DNA of 64,000 bases from contig JAJEBF010000042.1 of assembly GCA_022824025.1 (NCBI GenBank), positions 62,001 through 126,000 on the forward strand. Reading direction: 5' to 3'. Positions within the stretch are counted from its first letter, which is position 1, and each line of letters opens with the position of its first letter. A program made the translations under genes and the position numbers. Under the pieces are notes generated by a model, which saw nothing but the letters and a program-made list of their open reading frames with translations, was not told the DNA's origin and ran no database searches. This DNA is from Caldilineaceae bacterium (GTDB lineage: Bacteria > Chloroflexota > Anaerolineae > Caldilineales > Caldilineaceae). Below, in pieces: positions 35,900 to 44,827 of the stretch.

Positions 35900-36631
35900 T
35901 CAGGGCGTGTCCTGGTAGGGACCTCGATTCCCCGGCGGCAGCAGCGAAGCAATCTGCTGCATCGTCTCGTTGGTAAGGGCGTCAATGTACCGCCTTCTTT
36001 GCCGCCGCGGCGTCTCCGCAGGGATAGTCAGGGGGCCAAAGGGGCGGCCGACGCGAATTCTCACCCGCGTCCGGCGCAACCGCCTCAAGTTGACCAGAAT
36101 CTTCTCCGACCCAAGCACCGCCACCGGCAACAGCCGAGTCTGCGCTTGTGACGCCAGCAAGCCAATCCCTGCCTGCGCGGGGATCAGCTTGGCGCTGTGA
36201 CGCGCCGTATGGCCGGCTATCTGCTCGATCCGCTCACCCCGCTCCCGCGCTTCCGCCATATCCGGATCGATACCGCCCTCCGGAAAGACGCCGACTGTGC
36301 TCCCCTCCTTCAGGGCCGCCAGAGCCGCTCGCATCGCCTTGCGGTCCACCTGGCCCCGCCAAATCGGTATCAGATTGAAAGTTCGGCTGAGGAAGCGGAA
36401 AAAGCAGACCCGCTCCGTCTCGATGGCAAGCAAAAAAATAACTCGCACCGGCATGAAAATCATCAACAGCGGGCCGTCAAACCAGCTGAAATGATTGGAT
36501 ACAAGAATCAGCGCCTCCCTGCGTGGAATATGCTCCAGGCCGCTGACTGATACGGACAGAAACAAACTGCCTATTGCCCTGCCCATGAATACAAGAATTG
36601 ACTGGAGAACTGACTGGAGTGCAGCGTACAT
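35900..36631 (-). CDS. 1-acyl-sn-glycerol-3-phosphate acyltransferase (PlsC) family
   Basis: A 243-residue lysophospholipid acyltransferase. The catalytic motif NHxxxxD is seen as SNHFSWFDGP (about residue 46), and the glycerol-phosphate binding motif as VGVFPEGGID (about 115). The N-terminal hydrophobic segment should anchor it in the membrane. It adds the second acyl chain to lysophosphatidate or a similar acceptor. It is 19 bases downstream of the aldo/keto reductase and probably co-transcribed with it. Confidence 0.85.
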   Translation of the reverse strand: MYAALQSVLQSILVFMGRAIGSLFLSVSVSGLEHIPRREALILVSNHFSWFDGPLLMIFMPVRVIFLLAIETERVCFFRFLSRTFNLIPIWRGQVDRKAMRAALAALKEGSTVGVFPEGGIDPDMAEARERGERIEQIAGHTARHSAKLIPAQAGIGLLASQAQTRLLPVAVLGSEKILVNLRRLRRTRVRIRVGRPFGPLTIPAETPRRQRRRYIDALTNETMQQIASLLPPGNRGPYQDTP

Positions 36632-36650
36632 GGCAGCGCCATCCTTAAAG

Positions 36651-37613
36651 TCAAACTGGCAACGGAGCCTCGGCCTCGATCAAAGCGCGTTCACGCAACT
36701 CCTCCCACATTTCCGCAGGCGTTTCCACGTCCCAGACTGCCCGATTGTCATCCGCCTCCCCGGCCGAAACCGACCCAATGACCAAAGAGGCAATCGCGGG
36801 ATGGGCCCCGGCAAAATGCAGCGCAGCAACGTGCAGAGGCACACCGTGTCTCTCCGTCACTTCCTGAAGACGCCCCGCCTTGGTCAGAATCTCCGCCGGC
36901 GCGTCTTCGTAATTGTACTTGGCGCCCGCAGCGGGTCCTGTCACCAAAATGCCGCTGTTGTAAACACCGCCCAAAAAAATACTTACGTCGTTCTCCGTAC
37001 ACCAGTCCAGAAAGGCCAGCGAAGTCTGTTCCAGCAGAGTGTAGCGGCCCGCCAACAAAAAGCAGTTTACGTCGATATTCCTGGCAAACGCCCACTCCAT
37101 TTCCCACTGGTTCATGCCCGCCCCCACCGCGCTGATCACCCCTTGCTCACGTAGCTCAATCAACGTTGGGAATGCCTCGTCCAGCGCCTGGCGGTAATGC
37201 GTCTCCTCATTCTCGAAATCAGGATCATGGACGAGCAGGATATCAACACGATCCATCCCCAATCGCTCAAGACTGTCCTCAAAGCTCTTCATTACGCCGT
37301 CCCGGCTGTAATCAAAATAGATCGAACCGTCGGGACGTACAATGCGGCCGACCTTTGTCTGGATGACAAGCTCGTCGCGCGGCGTGCCCCGCAACGCCTC
37401 GCCCAGCCGCTTCTCCGACCCGCCGGCTCCGTAGAGGGGGGCAGTGTCAAAAAACCGAACCCCGTTCTCGTAGGAACGCCGGACCGTCTCATGAGCCTCC
37501 GCATCACTGACCGGATTATACAGGTTTCCGATCGGGGCGGTGCCCATGCCCAAACGAGTTACCTGCAACTTTGTATTCCCAACTTGCGCCTTGGGGAGTG
37601 TGCTTGCTGTCAT
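36651..37613 (-). CDS. Aldo/keto reductase (D-threo-aldose 1-dehydrogenase-like)
   Basis: I take ATG 37613 (GGAGAAAG upstream) over a start 30 codons earlier. The 320-residue TIM-barrel protein has the catalytic set Asp and Tyr in FFDTAPLYGAGGSEKRLGEAL, Lys in LVIQTKVGR and His in ILLVHDPD. The FDTAPLYGAGGSE block and the lack of the classical NADPH-loop signature resemble L-fucose/D-threo-aldose dehydrogenases. It probably oxidises an aldose at C1 using NAD(P). Confidence 0.85.
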   Translation of the reverse strand: MTASTLPKAQVGNTKLQVTRLGMGTAPIGNLYNPVSDAEAHETVRRSYENGVRFFDTAPLYGAGGSEKRLGEALRGTPRDELVIQTKVGRIVRPDGSIYFDYSRDGVMKSFEDSLERLGMDRVDILLVHDPDFENEETHYRQALDEAFPTLIELREQGVISAVGAGMNQWEMEWAFARNIDVNCFLLAGRYTLLEQTSLAFLDWCTENDVSIFLGGVYNSGILVTGPAAGAKYNYEDAPAEILTKAGRLQEVTERHGVPLHVAALHFAGAHPAIASLVIGSVSAGEADDNRAVWDVETPAEMWEELRERALIEAEAPLPV

Positions 37614-38428
37614 CTGCTTTCTCCGTGAAGCGGCCGCGGCCTGTGCCTGCAAGGTATCGCGAATCGAACAATGTGCCCTTCGGTAAGCGGCCCTCTCAAT
37701 CACGCCCAGGCAAATTCGTTTCGCCCTATTTGTAAACTCTCACGCAGGAGGGCGGAATGGCCAAAGGAAGAGTCGGAACGGCCAGCGCCCCTCGCCTTGC
37801 CTCTGAATCGGACTCGCCGTCCTCGCTTGAGAAGCCATTGTACATCATTGCAGGCCGTTGTGCTATCGGATCCAGGCCATCTCAAGTAGATCCATAACCC
37901 TTCTAATCGGCCACCCTGAACGACCCCGGCAAATAGCCTTCGTGCCCTTGATCCCACTCCCCTAGGCCCGGCTGACAAGCGGTATGCAGCGAGCGGCGCC
38001 TTTCTGCCGAGAGCGTCGTCCGCGGCAAGGCTTCGCCGGCGGATTCACTCTGGCCGACACCGCCCACCCCGGAATCCGTAAACGTCGACATCGTGTCCCT
38101 CGCGGCGTCATAGCGCAGGCTGTCCCCGCCGCAAAGTGCCATGTCGCGGGCGCCTAAGGCTGACTTTACTGAAAGATGAAGGCATACAGAACGACACGTC
38201 CCGTTGGGGGAGCGGGGAGACCTGTGTCGTCGGACTTCCTGCTCTTTGTGGACGGCAAATTGTCTTCCCAGGCTGTTCGTGTACTGCTGCCTGAAGGTCC
38301 TTGCAATCTTGACACCGAGAATCAACAACCCCCCAACGAGTTGCGGAAACGAACGGGGATTCTGACCTCCTAGTCGATCAGGCTTGCTTCTCAATTGAAC
38401 CGATGCGGACCCTGCATTCGATTTCGAC
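37614..38428. other. 815-base gap without a supported gene
   Basis: The stretch holds possible frames on both strands, the longest on the minus strand at 37903-38394. It has no ribosome site and mixed codon character. The segment around 37910-38100 on the minus strand (GGDSLRYDAARD, PGLGEWDQGHEGYLPG) has a slightly protein-like look and could be the worn end of an old gene, but I recognise no family. Confidence 0.3.
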
Positions 38429-39649
38429 CTAGACCAGCCGCGAATGAAACGCGTCCAGTTGGGGCAGTATCGACGCCCACGTAAAACGTTCTTCGACCAG
38501 GGCGCGGCCCGCTGTGCCCAGCGCGCGACTCAACTTCCCATCGCCTGCCTGGTCGCGCAAAAGCTGAACGACGGCGTCTGCGAAAGATTGCGCGCTATTT
38601 GCCATCAACACATGCTCCCCATCCTGGACCGGGATCCCTTCAACGGCCAGCTCTGTCCCGACCACGGGCCGCGCGCACGCCAGCGCCTCCAGGATCTTGA
38701 AGCGCGTCCCTCCTCCCACACGCATCGGCGTTACGTACACCGATGCGCCGTGAATGTAGGGAACGACATCCTCAACCGCGCCGGTCAACTCGACGTCCGG
38801 CATCGCCCGCAGCCTGTCCAACCTGGGATGGGGGTCCATGCCGACAATCTGCAACCTGGCGTTAAATTGGCGGCGAATAAGGGGCAGAACCCTCAACCCG
38901 AACCAGAGCATGGCATCTACATTTGGGCGGTAGTCCATCTTTCCCGTGAAGACCAGCAACGGCGGCGTATTCTCCGGCAGCGGCTCAGGGTGATAACGGG
39001 AAATCTCGATGCCGTTTGGCACGTTCACGGTCGGGCGCCCCGGCGCAAGCGAAGCAAGAACCCGTCTGTCCGGTTCGCTGACAGCAACGACCCCATCTAC
39101 CGCTCGACAAAAGTCCCGCTCATAGCGCTGCAGCTTCCGCCACTGCAGCCAGCTGTAAAATGCGGCAGGCCAGCGGCCCGGGTCACGGCTGTCCATCAAC
39201 GCGGCCCGCTTTTGCAGCAGAAATTCAGCATTGTGACTGTCGAGGACAACCGTGGGCCGTTGCCGGGACATTTGCAGCGCGGCATACCCATATGGGGCCA
39301 TCTCAAGGCCCTCTACCTGCACAAGGTCATACGTCTTCTCTGCCAGCATTCGCTGCAGCTGAATCAGGGCGCCATCCTCTGCGATGCGCAGCCCCATATC
39401 CGGCTCTCCCGACAAAAAGGAGTCGAGAATACGCCGGCGCAGCGGTCTCTCCGGCTGCCGAAAACACGCAACCTTCCCACACAACTCTTCGAGGATGGGA
39501 TCGGGCCAGCCCGCCGCCCCTTGACCAATGCAGGTGAACAGGTCCACTTCGTGTTGAGAAGCAAGGTGGCGTAACAGATAGTAGTTGCGAAGCGTCGTGC
39601 CCTGGCGGGGAGGATATGGGGATTGAGGGGTGAGCAGCAGGAGTTTCAT
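38429..39649 (-). CDS. Glycosyltransferase family 4 protein
   Basis: A 406-residue GT-B enzyme. The N-terminal half opens KLLLLTPQSPYPPRQGTTLRNYYLLRHLA, and the C-terminal nucleotide-sugar domain has LLVFTGKMDYRPN, LQIVGMDPHPRLDRL and ILEALACARPVVGTELAVEGIPV, the GT4 E-x7-E region. It should add a sugar to a lipid or polysaccharide acceptor in the cytoplasm. It begins 9 bases after the other GT4 gene; the two likely act in one glycan pathway. Confidence 0.85.
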   Translation of the reverse strand: MKLLLLTPQSPYPPRQGTTLRNYYLLRHLASQHEVDLFTCIGQGAAGWPDPILEELCGKVACFRQPERPLRRRILDSFLSGEPDMGLRIAEDGALIQLQRMLAEKTYDLVQVEGLEMAPYGYAALQMSRQRPTVVLDSHNAEFLLQKRAALMDSRDPGRWPAAFYSWLQWRKLQRYERDFCRAVDGVVAVSEPDRRVLASLAPGRPTVNVPNGIEISRYHPEPLPENTPPLLVFTGKMDYRPNVDAMLWFGLRVLPLIRRQFNARLQIVGMDPHPRLDRLRAMPDVELTGAVEDVVPYIHGASVYVTPMRVGGGTRFKILEALACARPVVGTELAVEGIPVQDGEHVLMANSAQSFADAVVQLLRDQAGDGKLSRALGTAGRALVEERFTWASILPQLDAFHSRLV

Positions 39650-39658
39650 CTCCGCCCG

Positions 39659-40810
39659 TCACGCTGAACGATGATGGGCAGGCGCAGCCGATACCTCTGT
39701 CCGGTCGCAAACCATTCGATAGACTGCCAGCGTTTCTTCAGCGGCCCGGTTCCAACTGAAAACGGAGGCGCGTTGCAACCCTTTCTGACTGAGCTCCTGG
39801 TGCAGCTCCTCCTCAGTCAGAAGCCGGTGCATGGCAACCGCAATTTCCTCGCAGTTGGCCGGATCGACGATCAGGCCCGCATCGCCAACGACTTCCGGCA
39901 TGCTGCTCGTATTGCTGACAATTGTTGGCGTGCCCGAAGCCATTGCCTCCAGCGGTGACAGCCCAAATCCTTCGTAAAATGCCGGATGTACATGACAACG
40001 GGCCCCAACAAACAGCTGATGCAGATCTTCATCCGGAACCCGGCCAATAAAGAATGTGCTCGAACCAAGACCCAACTGCTCGACAGACCGATGGACCTCT
40101 TCATACAGCCATCCCGGTTTCCCAGCCAGAACCAGCCCGGTGTCGTCCACATTGTAGTACTTCTGAAGATGATAGAATGCGGTCAGAAGCCCGCTGAGAT
40201 TCTTGCGAGGCTCAATCGTGCTGACGAAAAATATGTAGCTCTCAGGAATGCCGTACTTGTCCTGCATGGCCTTACGACAGACCTCCTTCGGCAATGGGCA
40301 ATACATCGACGCCGCTGCCTCGTAAATTACGCTGATCTTTTTCGGCGAAGCGCCCAGGTGGCCGACCACGTCGTTCTTCGTGCTCTCGCTGGGAACGATT
40401 ATGTGCTGGGCGTGGCTAACCGCCCTGTCGATCTGACTATAGTACGCTGCGTGGGACTCGGTCAGAAAATGGGGCCACTGTAGAAACGCCAGGTCGTGAA
40501 TGGTGATGACCGAAGGAATACTGCTGTGGAACGGAGGGATAAAATCTATGCTGTGCAGCAGGTCCAGAGAGAGGAGCGATAACTCTGCCGCCAGCATCGG
40601 CTGTTCAACACGCGTGTGCACCGGGGCGAACAGGGTGCGACGCCTGAAATTCGGCGCGTCCGATAACGGCTCCCGCTGTTTACGGTGCTGGAAAACTGTA
40701 TACGTTGTATCCCGATCCAGCTGCGAAAGCTCTTCAATTAAATGTTTCGTATAGCGGCCTATCCCAGCTTGCTGATGGTAAGACAGCCGCGCGTCAATCC
40801 CTACTCGCAT
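39659..40810 (-). CDS. Glycosyltransferase family 4 protein
   Basis: A 383-residue GT4 retaining glycosyltransferase. It opens [29 protein letters not shown], has [17 protein letters not shown] in the linker and [33 protein letters not shown] as donor-binding E-x7-E region. [16 protein letters not shown] is the typical start of the second domain. The mannosyltransferase-like group is likely, but donor and acceptor are unknown. It is first of a two-gene operon with a promoter candidate at 40946-40974. Confidence 0.87.
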   Translation of the reverse strand: MRVGIDARLSYHQQAGIGRYTKHLIEELSQLDRDTTYTVFQHRKQREPLSDAPNFRRRTLFAPVHTRVEQPMLAAELSLLSLDLLHSIDFIPPFHSSIPSVITIHDLAFLQWPHFLTESHAAYYSQIDRAVSHAQHIIVPSESTKNDVVGHLGASPKKISVIYEAAASMYCPLPKEVCRKAMQDKYGIPESYIFFVSTIEPRKNLSGLLTAFYHLQKYYNVDDTGLVLAGKPGWLYEEVHRSVEQLGLGSSTFFIGRVPDEDLHQLFVGARCHVHPAFYEGFGLSPLEAMASGTPTIVSNTSSMPEVVGDAGLIVDPANCEEIAVAMHRLLTEEELHQELSQKGLQRASVFSWNRAAEETLAVYRMVCDRTEVSAAPAHHRSA

Positions 40811-40945
40811 GGTCTATACATGTATGGCGCCGTAAGTGTCCGGACGGCGGGCTCCCCTGCATTCTTGCTTCAGCACACTCGCCATCTGGCCCTGATTTCG
40901 CAGGATTGGCTGGGCGAACCGGCTAAGGACAATTGATCGCCTGAC

Positions 40946-40974
40946 ATTGTATCATTTGTCTGAAATGTGGCCAA
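40946..40974 (-). promoter_or_regulatory. Candidate promoter of the glycosyltransferase operon
   Basis: On the minus strand, TTGGCC (40969-40974), a 17-base spacer and TACAAT (40946-40951). It lies about 135 bases before the ATG at 40810. The rest of the 366-base gap (40811-41176) is GC-rich and shows nothing else. Confidence 0.4.
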
Positions 40975-41176
40975 AGCACCCCGAAACTGGGCACAGTCCA
41001 AAACTTGGTTTTCCAGGAGAATCGGGTCCCGGGATTCAGTGGATTTCTTGCTTTTCCCCACCCTTCCCCCCGCAGCTCCCCATGCCCCTTGCCTGGCTCC
41101 CTCCTCCCGCGCCTGAGGCCCCGCCCCACCACTGCGTGCAACTCGGATTCCGGGGTACGAACACGCAGGACTCGGC

Positions 41177-41632
41177 CTACCGCTCAGTTTTGAGTTCGAT
41201 GATCGAACCCAGTATCGCCTCGGTATCCAGATAGGCCCAGATGGCGCCCGGGTCAAGAGCCGAACCGCCGCTCTGCAGAATCTCCACGTTCAGTTCCTCC
41301 GCCACACCCTCCGGATCGGGAACGCGAAACAGCAGATGGTGCAATCCTTCTCCCTTTTCTTCCAGGAATTCCGAGTAGATGTTGTCCCCTTCAAGCGGTT
41401 CGATGAATTCGATCTGCACGGCGCCCGTCTCAATGAAGGCCAACCTCATGCGAAAGTTCCCCCGCTGGCCGCGGTACGTGGACTGTGCATCCAGATCGCT
41501 GCCCTCAGGCGGCCAATCCACCACCTGCGCCTCCCCCAATGCAAACCGCTCCGTCCACGCGCTTGCAGCCGCCCGTGCATCGCGCACCACAATGCCCACC
41601 TGCACGACTGATCCCAGTTCTATCTTGCTCAT
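41177..41632 (-). CDS. VOC-superfamily protein (glyoxalase/methylmalonyl-CoA epimerase-like)
   Basis: A protein of about 151 residues with two beta-alpha-beta-beta-beta modules. Metal-ligand positions are a Gln in place of the usual His in VVQVGIVV, a Glu in VQIEFIEPLEGD, a His in EGLHHLLFRV and a Glu in SIIELKTE. That set resembles glyoxalase/epimerase chemistry, although Gln as the first ligand is less common. The start is uncertain: ATG 41632 or ATG 41653, neither with a strong ribosome site. No partner gene points to a substrate. Confidence 0.7.
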   Translation of the reverse strand: MSKIELGSVVQVGIVVRDARAAASAWTERFALGEAQVVDWPPEGSDLDAQSTYRGQRGNFRMRLAFIETGAVQIEFIEPLEGDNIYSEFLEEKGEGLHHLLFRVPDPEGVAEELNVEILQSGGSALDPGAIWAYLDTEAILGSIIELKTER

Positions 41633-41826
41633 CAGTTTACTTGGCGGCCCCATCCCCTGTCGCGTTGAATAACGCCTGCTCCAGCAAGACAGCCTCCAAA
41701 CATGGCGAACCCAAAACAGGCTGCCAGGTCACGGCTTGCAGGTCAATGAGGAGTTCGGGCCGGCGCCCCTTTCTGGTATGAATTGCCTGAATGTAATCGA
41801 TTCCCAGCCCCTTTTGGCTGATTGTG

Positions 41827-41835
41827 TGGGATAAT
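41827..41835 (+). promoter_or_regulatory. Extended -10 promoter candidate of the enolase-superfamily gene
   Basis: TG, one base, then GATAAT (41830-41835) forms an extended -10 box 47 bases before the start codon at 41882. No good -35 is seen, as is common with this class. Confidence 0.4.
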
Positions 41836-41881
41836 AGCAACTGCCGGCTCGAATGCCAAACAACCATTCAGGAGCGCTCCA

Positions 41882-42982
41882 ATGATAATACAGGATATCA
41901 AGACAACTGTTTTGTCCCTGCCCCATCTGCCCGGATTTCAAGACGCCACAATTCGACACGTAGCCAAAGGGCGCAGCCAGTGTTTCGTCCATGTCCGCTC
42001 CGATCAGGGCCTGATCGGTCTGGGTCTGGGCGGCGGAACAACCGCCGCGCGCGAGGTCATCGAAGGGACGCTGAAACCCATTCTGATCGGCCAGAACGCC
42101 CTCCACATCGAAAAACTGTGGGACGATATGTTCTGGGCGATTCGCGGCGTCGGCCGCAAAGGGCTTGCCTTCAGCGCGCTCTCGGCGGTGGATATCGCTC
42201 TTTGGGATCTGAAAGCCAAATACTACGAAACTCCCCTCTATCGGCTGCTGGGACCATACACAGAAACCGTGCCCGTCTATGGCAGCGGCGGCTGGACCCA
42301 CTTTTCTCAGGATGAACTGGTGGCCGAACAGTGCAGTTACGTCGATCGCGGGATGAAGGCTGTCAAAATGAAGGTCGGCAAGAACTTCGGCCAGAGTGAG
42401 GGGGAAGACGTGACTCGGCTTGCCGCAGTGCGAGAGGCCGTAGGCCCCAATGTGGAAATCTACATTGACGCCAATAACGGGTACTATGCCAAACAAGCCA
42501 TCCGCATGGCGCGTACCTTTGAGCAATACCGAGTGGGCTGGTTTGAGGAGCCTGTCCTGGCCGATGACATAGAAGGGTTGGCCGCCGTGGCCAGGGCCAT
42601 CGACATCCCCGTCGCAACCGGCGAGCACGAGTACACCAAGTACGGCTTTCGCGACCTCATCGCCCGCGGCGGGGCCGACATTGTTCAACCCGACGTCGGC
42701 CGTGTCGGCGGCATAAGCGAGTGGATGAAAGTGGCCCACCTGGCGCACGCCTTCAACCTGCCGGTCGTGCCCCATGCCTATCAGCTGGTCCACCTCCATC
42801 TCGCCTGCGCGACGCCAAATCTGAAAGTCGTCGAATACCTCGGCACAGTCGAGGCTGCCGACCGCATCTATTACACGACCTTCGACGAACCAGAGAACGG
42901 CCTCTGGTCCCCCGATCCCAACAAACATGGCCTCGGCCTGGAGCTTGACCCGGACGCGGTCAAACACTACGCCGAGGACTGA
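41882..42982 (+). CDS. Mandelate racemase/muconate lactonizing enzyme family (enolase superfamily) protein
   Basis: The ATG at 41882 has AGGAG upstream. The 366-residue product has the N-terminal capping domain and a TIM barrel with KAVKMKVG (Lys-x-Lys), metal ligands Asp in YIDANNGY, Glu in WFEEPV and Glu in ATGEHEYT. The Asp-His dyad appears as QPDVGRVGG and VPHAYQLV. This set fits acid-sugar dehydratases of the mandelate racemase subgroup. It likely dehydrates an aldonic or uronic acid; the specific sugar is unknown. Confidence 0.87.
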   Translation: MIIQDIKTTVLSLPHLPGFQDATIRHVAKGRSQCFVHVRSDQGLIGLGLGGGTTAAREVIEGTLKPILIGQNALHIEKLWDDMFWAIRGVGRKGLAFSALSAVDIALWDLKAKYYETPLYRLLGPYTETVPVYGSGGWTHFSQDELVAEQCSYVDRGMKAVKMKVGKNFGQSEGEDVTRLAAVREAVGPNVEIYIDANNGYYAKQAIRMARTFEQYRVGWFEEPVLADDIEGLAAVARAIDIPVATGEHEYTKYGFRDLIARGGADIVQPDVGRVGGISEWMKVAHLAHAFNLPVVPHAYQLVHLHLACATPNLKVVEYLGTVEAADRIYYTTFDEPENGLWSPDPNKHGLGLELDPDAVKHYAED

Positions 42983-43059
42983 GCTTTGATTCACACGCAA
43001 TAAACGGGGGACATCACAGGGACGCTCCACACAACTCAACCAGTCCTGCTATCCCCTGT

Positions 43060-43084
43060 TTGGGCGCCCCTTGTGGGCGTCCAA
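43060..43084. other. Stem-loop in the 534-base gap before the coiled-coil gene
   Basis: Arms 43060-43069 and 43075-43084 pair over ten positions (one G-U) with a 5-base loop, 78 bases after the enolase-superfamily stop. There is no T-run. The rest of 42983-43346 is GC-rich and gene-free. I looked for a selenocysteine tRNA here because SelB is near, and found no T-loop or tRNA fold. Confidence 0.35.
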
Positions 43085-43346
43085 GCCCCTCCGCCCAGAA
43101 ACATGCCACCAACCTGAGACGCCAACACGGCCCTCGCGCCCTACCCCCGCAGTTCCTCTGCCCTTTTCCGTGCCCCCCGCGGCCCTCCGACGATCAAATA
43201 AGGTGTCCGATGCAGCCCTGACGGGGGTTGATTGCAAGAAGCGAACTGCAGGAATCAGTGCTACTTGCCAGAGGGAGCTGCAGACTCGTCGCCAATTCTG
43301 GACTGCGCCCACCTGGTCCGTCCCGTTTTCTCTGCCCTGCTCCAAA

Positions 43347-43355
43347 TGGTATAAT
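43347..43355 (+). promoter_or_regulatory. Extended -10 promoter candidate upstream of the coiled-coil/SelB operon
   Basis: TGG followed by an exact TATAAT (43350-43355) gives an extended -10. A weak TTTTCT lies 18 bases upstream. Transcription from here would leave a leader of about 155 bases before the ATG at 43517. Confidence 0.5.
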
Positions 43356-43516
43356 TGAGGCCCCCGAAGCGGCCCTGGCAGCCGGCAGATAGAGGTAAAG
43401 CATTCCGACTTTGTGCCGGAGTCAAAAGGCTGCAGAGTTCAGAAATACCGGTATGCCTGTTTCGTTTGTCTACCTGAGCGCATCGGTCTGTGCCGGGTGC
43501 GCTGAAAGCAAGAAAA

Positions 43517-44827
43517 ATGGACAATGACCAACTAGCCCAGATGGTTACATGGCTCGACGAGGAGCACCGGCGCGACCGGGCTGAAATCTCGCGTCTGCAA
43601 CAACAGCTCGAAAGCCAGGCCGGTGACATTGTCGAACAAGCCCGCCGTATACAAGAGCTGGAAGGACGTTTGGCTTCGACAATCGCGCAATTGGGGCGGT
43701 TTGCCCAGCTTGAGCAACAGATCGAAAGCGTCAAGCAGGAGTTCGGCCTGATGATCGACCGCAGCGACGAAGGTCAAGCCCAATTCGCGCGCGAAAACGA
43801 ACGCGCACGGCTCGCCGACAGGGAGGCGCTTACCCGCGAGATCAGTGAGGTCCGCCGCGAACTACCCCGCATCGGCCGCATTGAAGAAGCGATTGGAGCC
43901 CGCAAAGGCGAAGAAGAACGTCTGGTCGATATGATCATGGAGGGCCGGAACCAGGTCAACCTGCTTGTCAAAGACCTCGAAGAACGGACTCGACAGATTC
44001 CCTTCCTGGCCGACCAGCGCACCGGCGACGCCAAACGCATCACCCAACTTCAGCAAGAGACTGTTGAGCTCTTCAAACGAACCGAAGCCTTCAGCGGGCG
44101 ATTCTCCATTCTTGAAGACGCTGACCGTCGTATGAGCGCCGAGATCGAACGCTGGCGCCCGGTCTTTTCCGAAATCCGGGAAGAGCAGCAACACTTCATG
44201 GAGCGGCTGCGCGTCGAGGTCGTCGAGCGGCTGCAGGTTCTCACCCGCTGGCAGGAGACGATTGATGACCAGAAAACACTTGTCTCCAAGAATGAAGAGC
44301 GTCTGCAATCCTTCGCCCAGACTGTAGAAACGGCCCGCAGGACGGCCAACACAATTCCTGAATTCCAGGAGAGCATTCGTCGCGATCAGGTCCAGGTGCA
44401 GGAACTCCAGCGCCTCGCTGAAGAACGAATGCGCCGCGAGATGGAGGAATTTCAAGAAGAGTACGAAAAGAGGAGCCGCCGCGACAGTCTCCGACAAGAA
44501 CACTTGTGGAGGGAGCAGGAAAAGAGCAATAAGGAGCTCCTCGAACATGTCCCCCCCATCCTGCACGATCTGCGCGTGCACGAGGAGATGCTGCGCCTCC
44601 TGTGGAAATTGCAGGAACAGTATGGCGGCCGTTACATCAATGCCGCCCAGCTCTGGCTCGACGGTCTGCAGTCTGCTCTCGAAGAGAGAGACGATACCAT
44701 GAAAGACCTGGAAGAAGAGTGGCAAAAGCAGCGACGCACCGCCGAGCTGTACGCCCGCCAGAACAACAGCGCCCCCCGCACGGCCGGCATCGTCTCTGGT
44801 GAGCAATCCCATAGCCGCAACGAATGA
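43517..44827 (+). CDS. Long coiled-coil protein of unknown function, upstream of selB
   Basis: The 436-residue product is almost entirely heptad-patterned coiled coil, rich in Glu, Arg, Gln and Leu (ISRLQQQLESQAGDIVEQ, QVQELQRLAEERMRREMEE). A less regular C-terminal stretch carries LRLLWKLQEQYGGRYINAAQLWLDGLQ. No signal peptide or membrane span. I use ATG 43517; GTG 43490 is an alternative. Its stop overlaps the SelB start by four bases, so it is translationally coupled to SelB. It could be a structural or scaffold protein; a link to selenocysteine is not implied by its sequence. Confidence 0.75.
   Translation: MDNDQLAQMVTWLDEEHRRDRAEISRLQQQLESQAGDIVEQARRIQELEGRLASTIAQLGRFAQLEQQIESVKQEFGLMIDRSDEGQAQFARENERARLADREALTREISEVRRELPRIGRIEEAIGARKGEEERLVDMIMEGRNQVNLLVKDLEERTRQIPFLADQRTGDAKRITQLQQETVELFKRTEAFSGRFSILEDADRRMSAEIERWRPVFSEIREEQQHFMERLRVEVVERLQVLTRWQETIDDQKTLVSKNEERLQSFAQTVETARRTANTIPEFQESIRRDQVQVQELQRLAEERMRREMEEFQEEYEKRSRRDSLRQEHLWREQEKSNKELLEHVPPILHDLRVHEEMLRLLWKLQEQYGGRYINAAQLWLDGLQSALEERDDTMKDLEEEWQKQRRTAELYARQNNSAPRTAGIVSGEQSHSRNE

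Noticed and set aside
37903..38394. Minus-strand frame of 163 codons in the 815-base gap
   Set aside because: No ribosome site and no recognisable family; part looks slightly protein-like, so it is only noted as a possible worn gene end.
42983..43516. Possible selenocysteine tRNA beside selB
   Set aside because: No T-loop or acceptor-stem pairing found in the gap on either strand.
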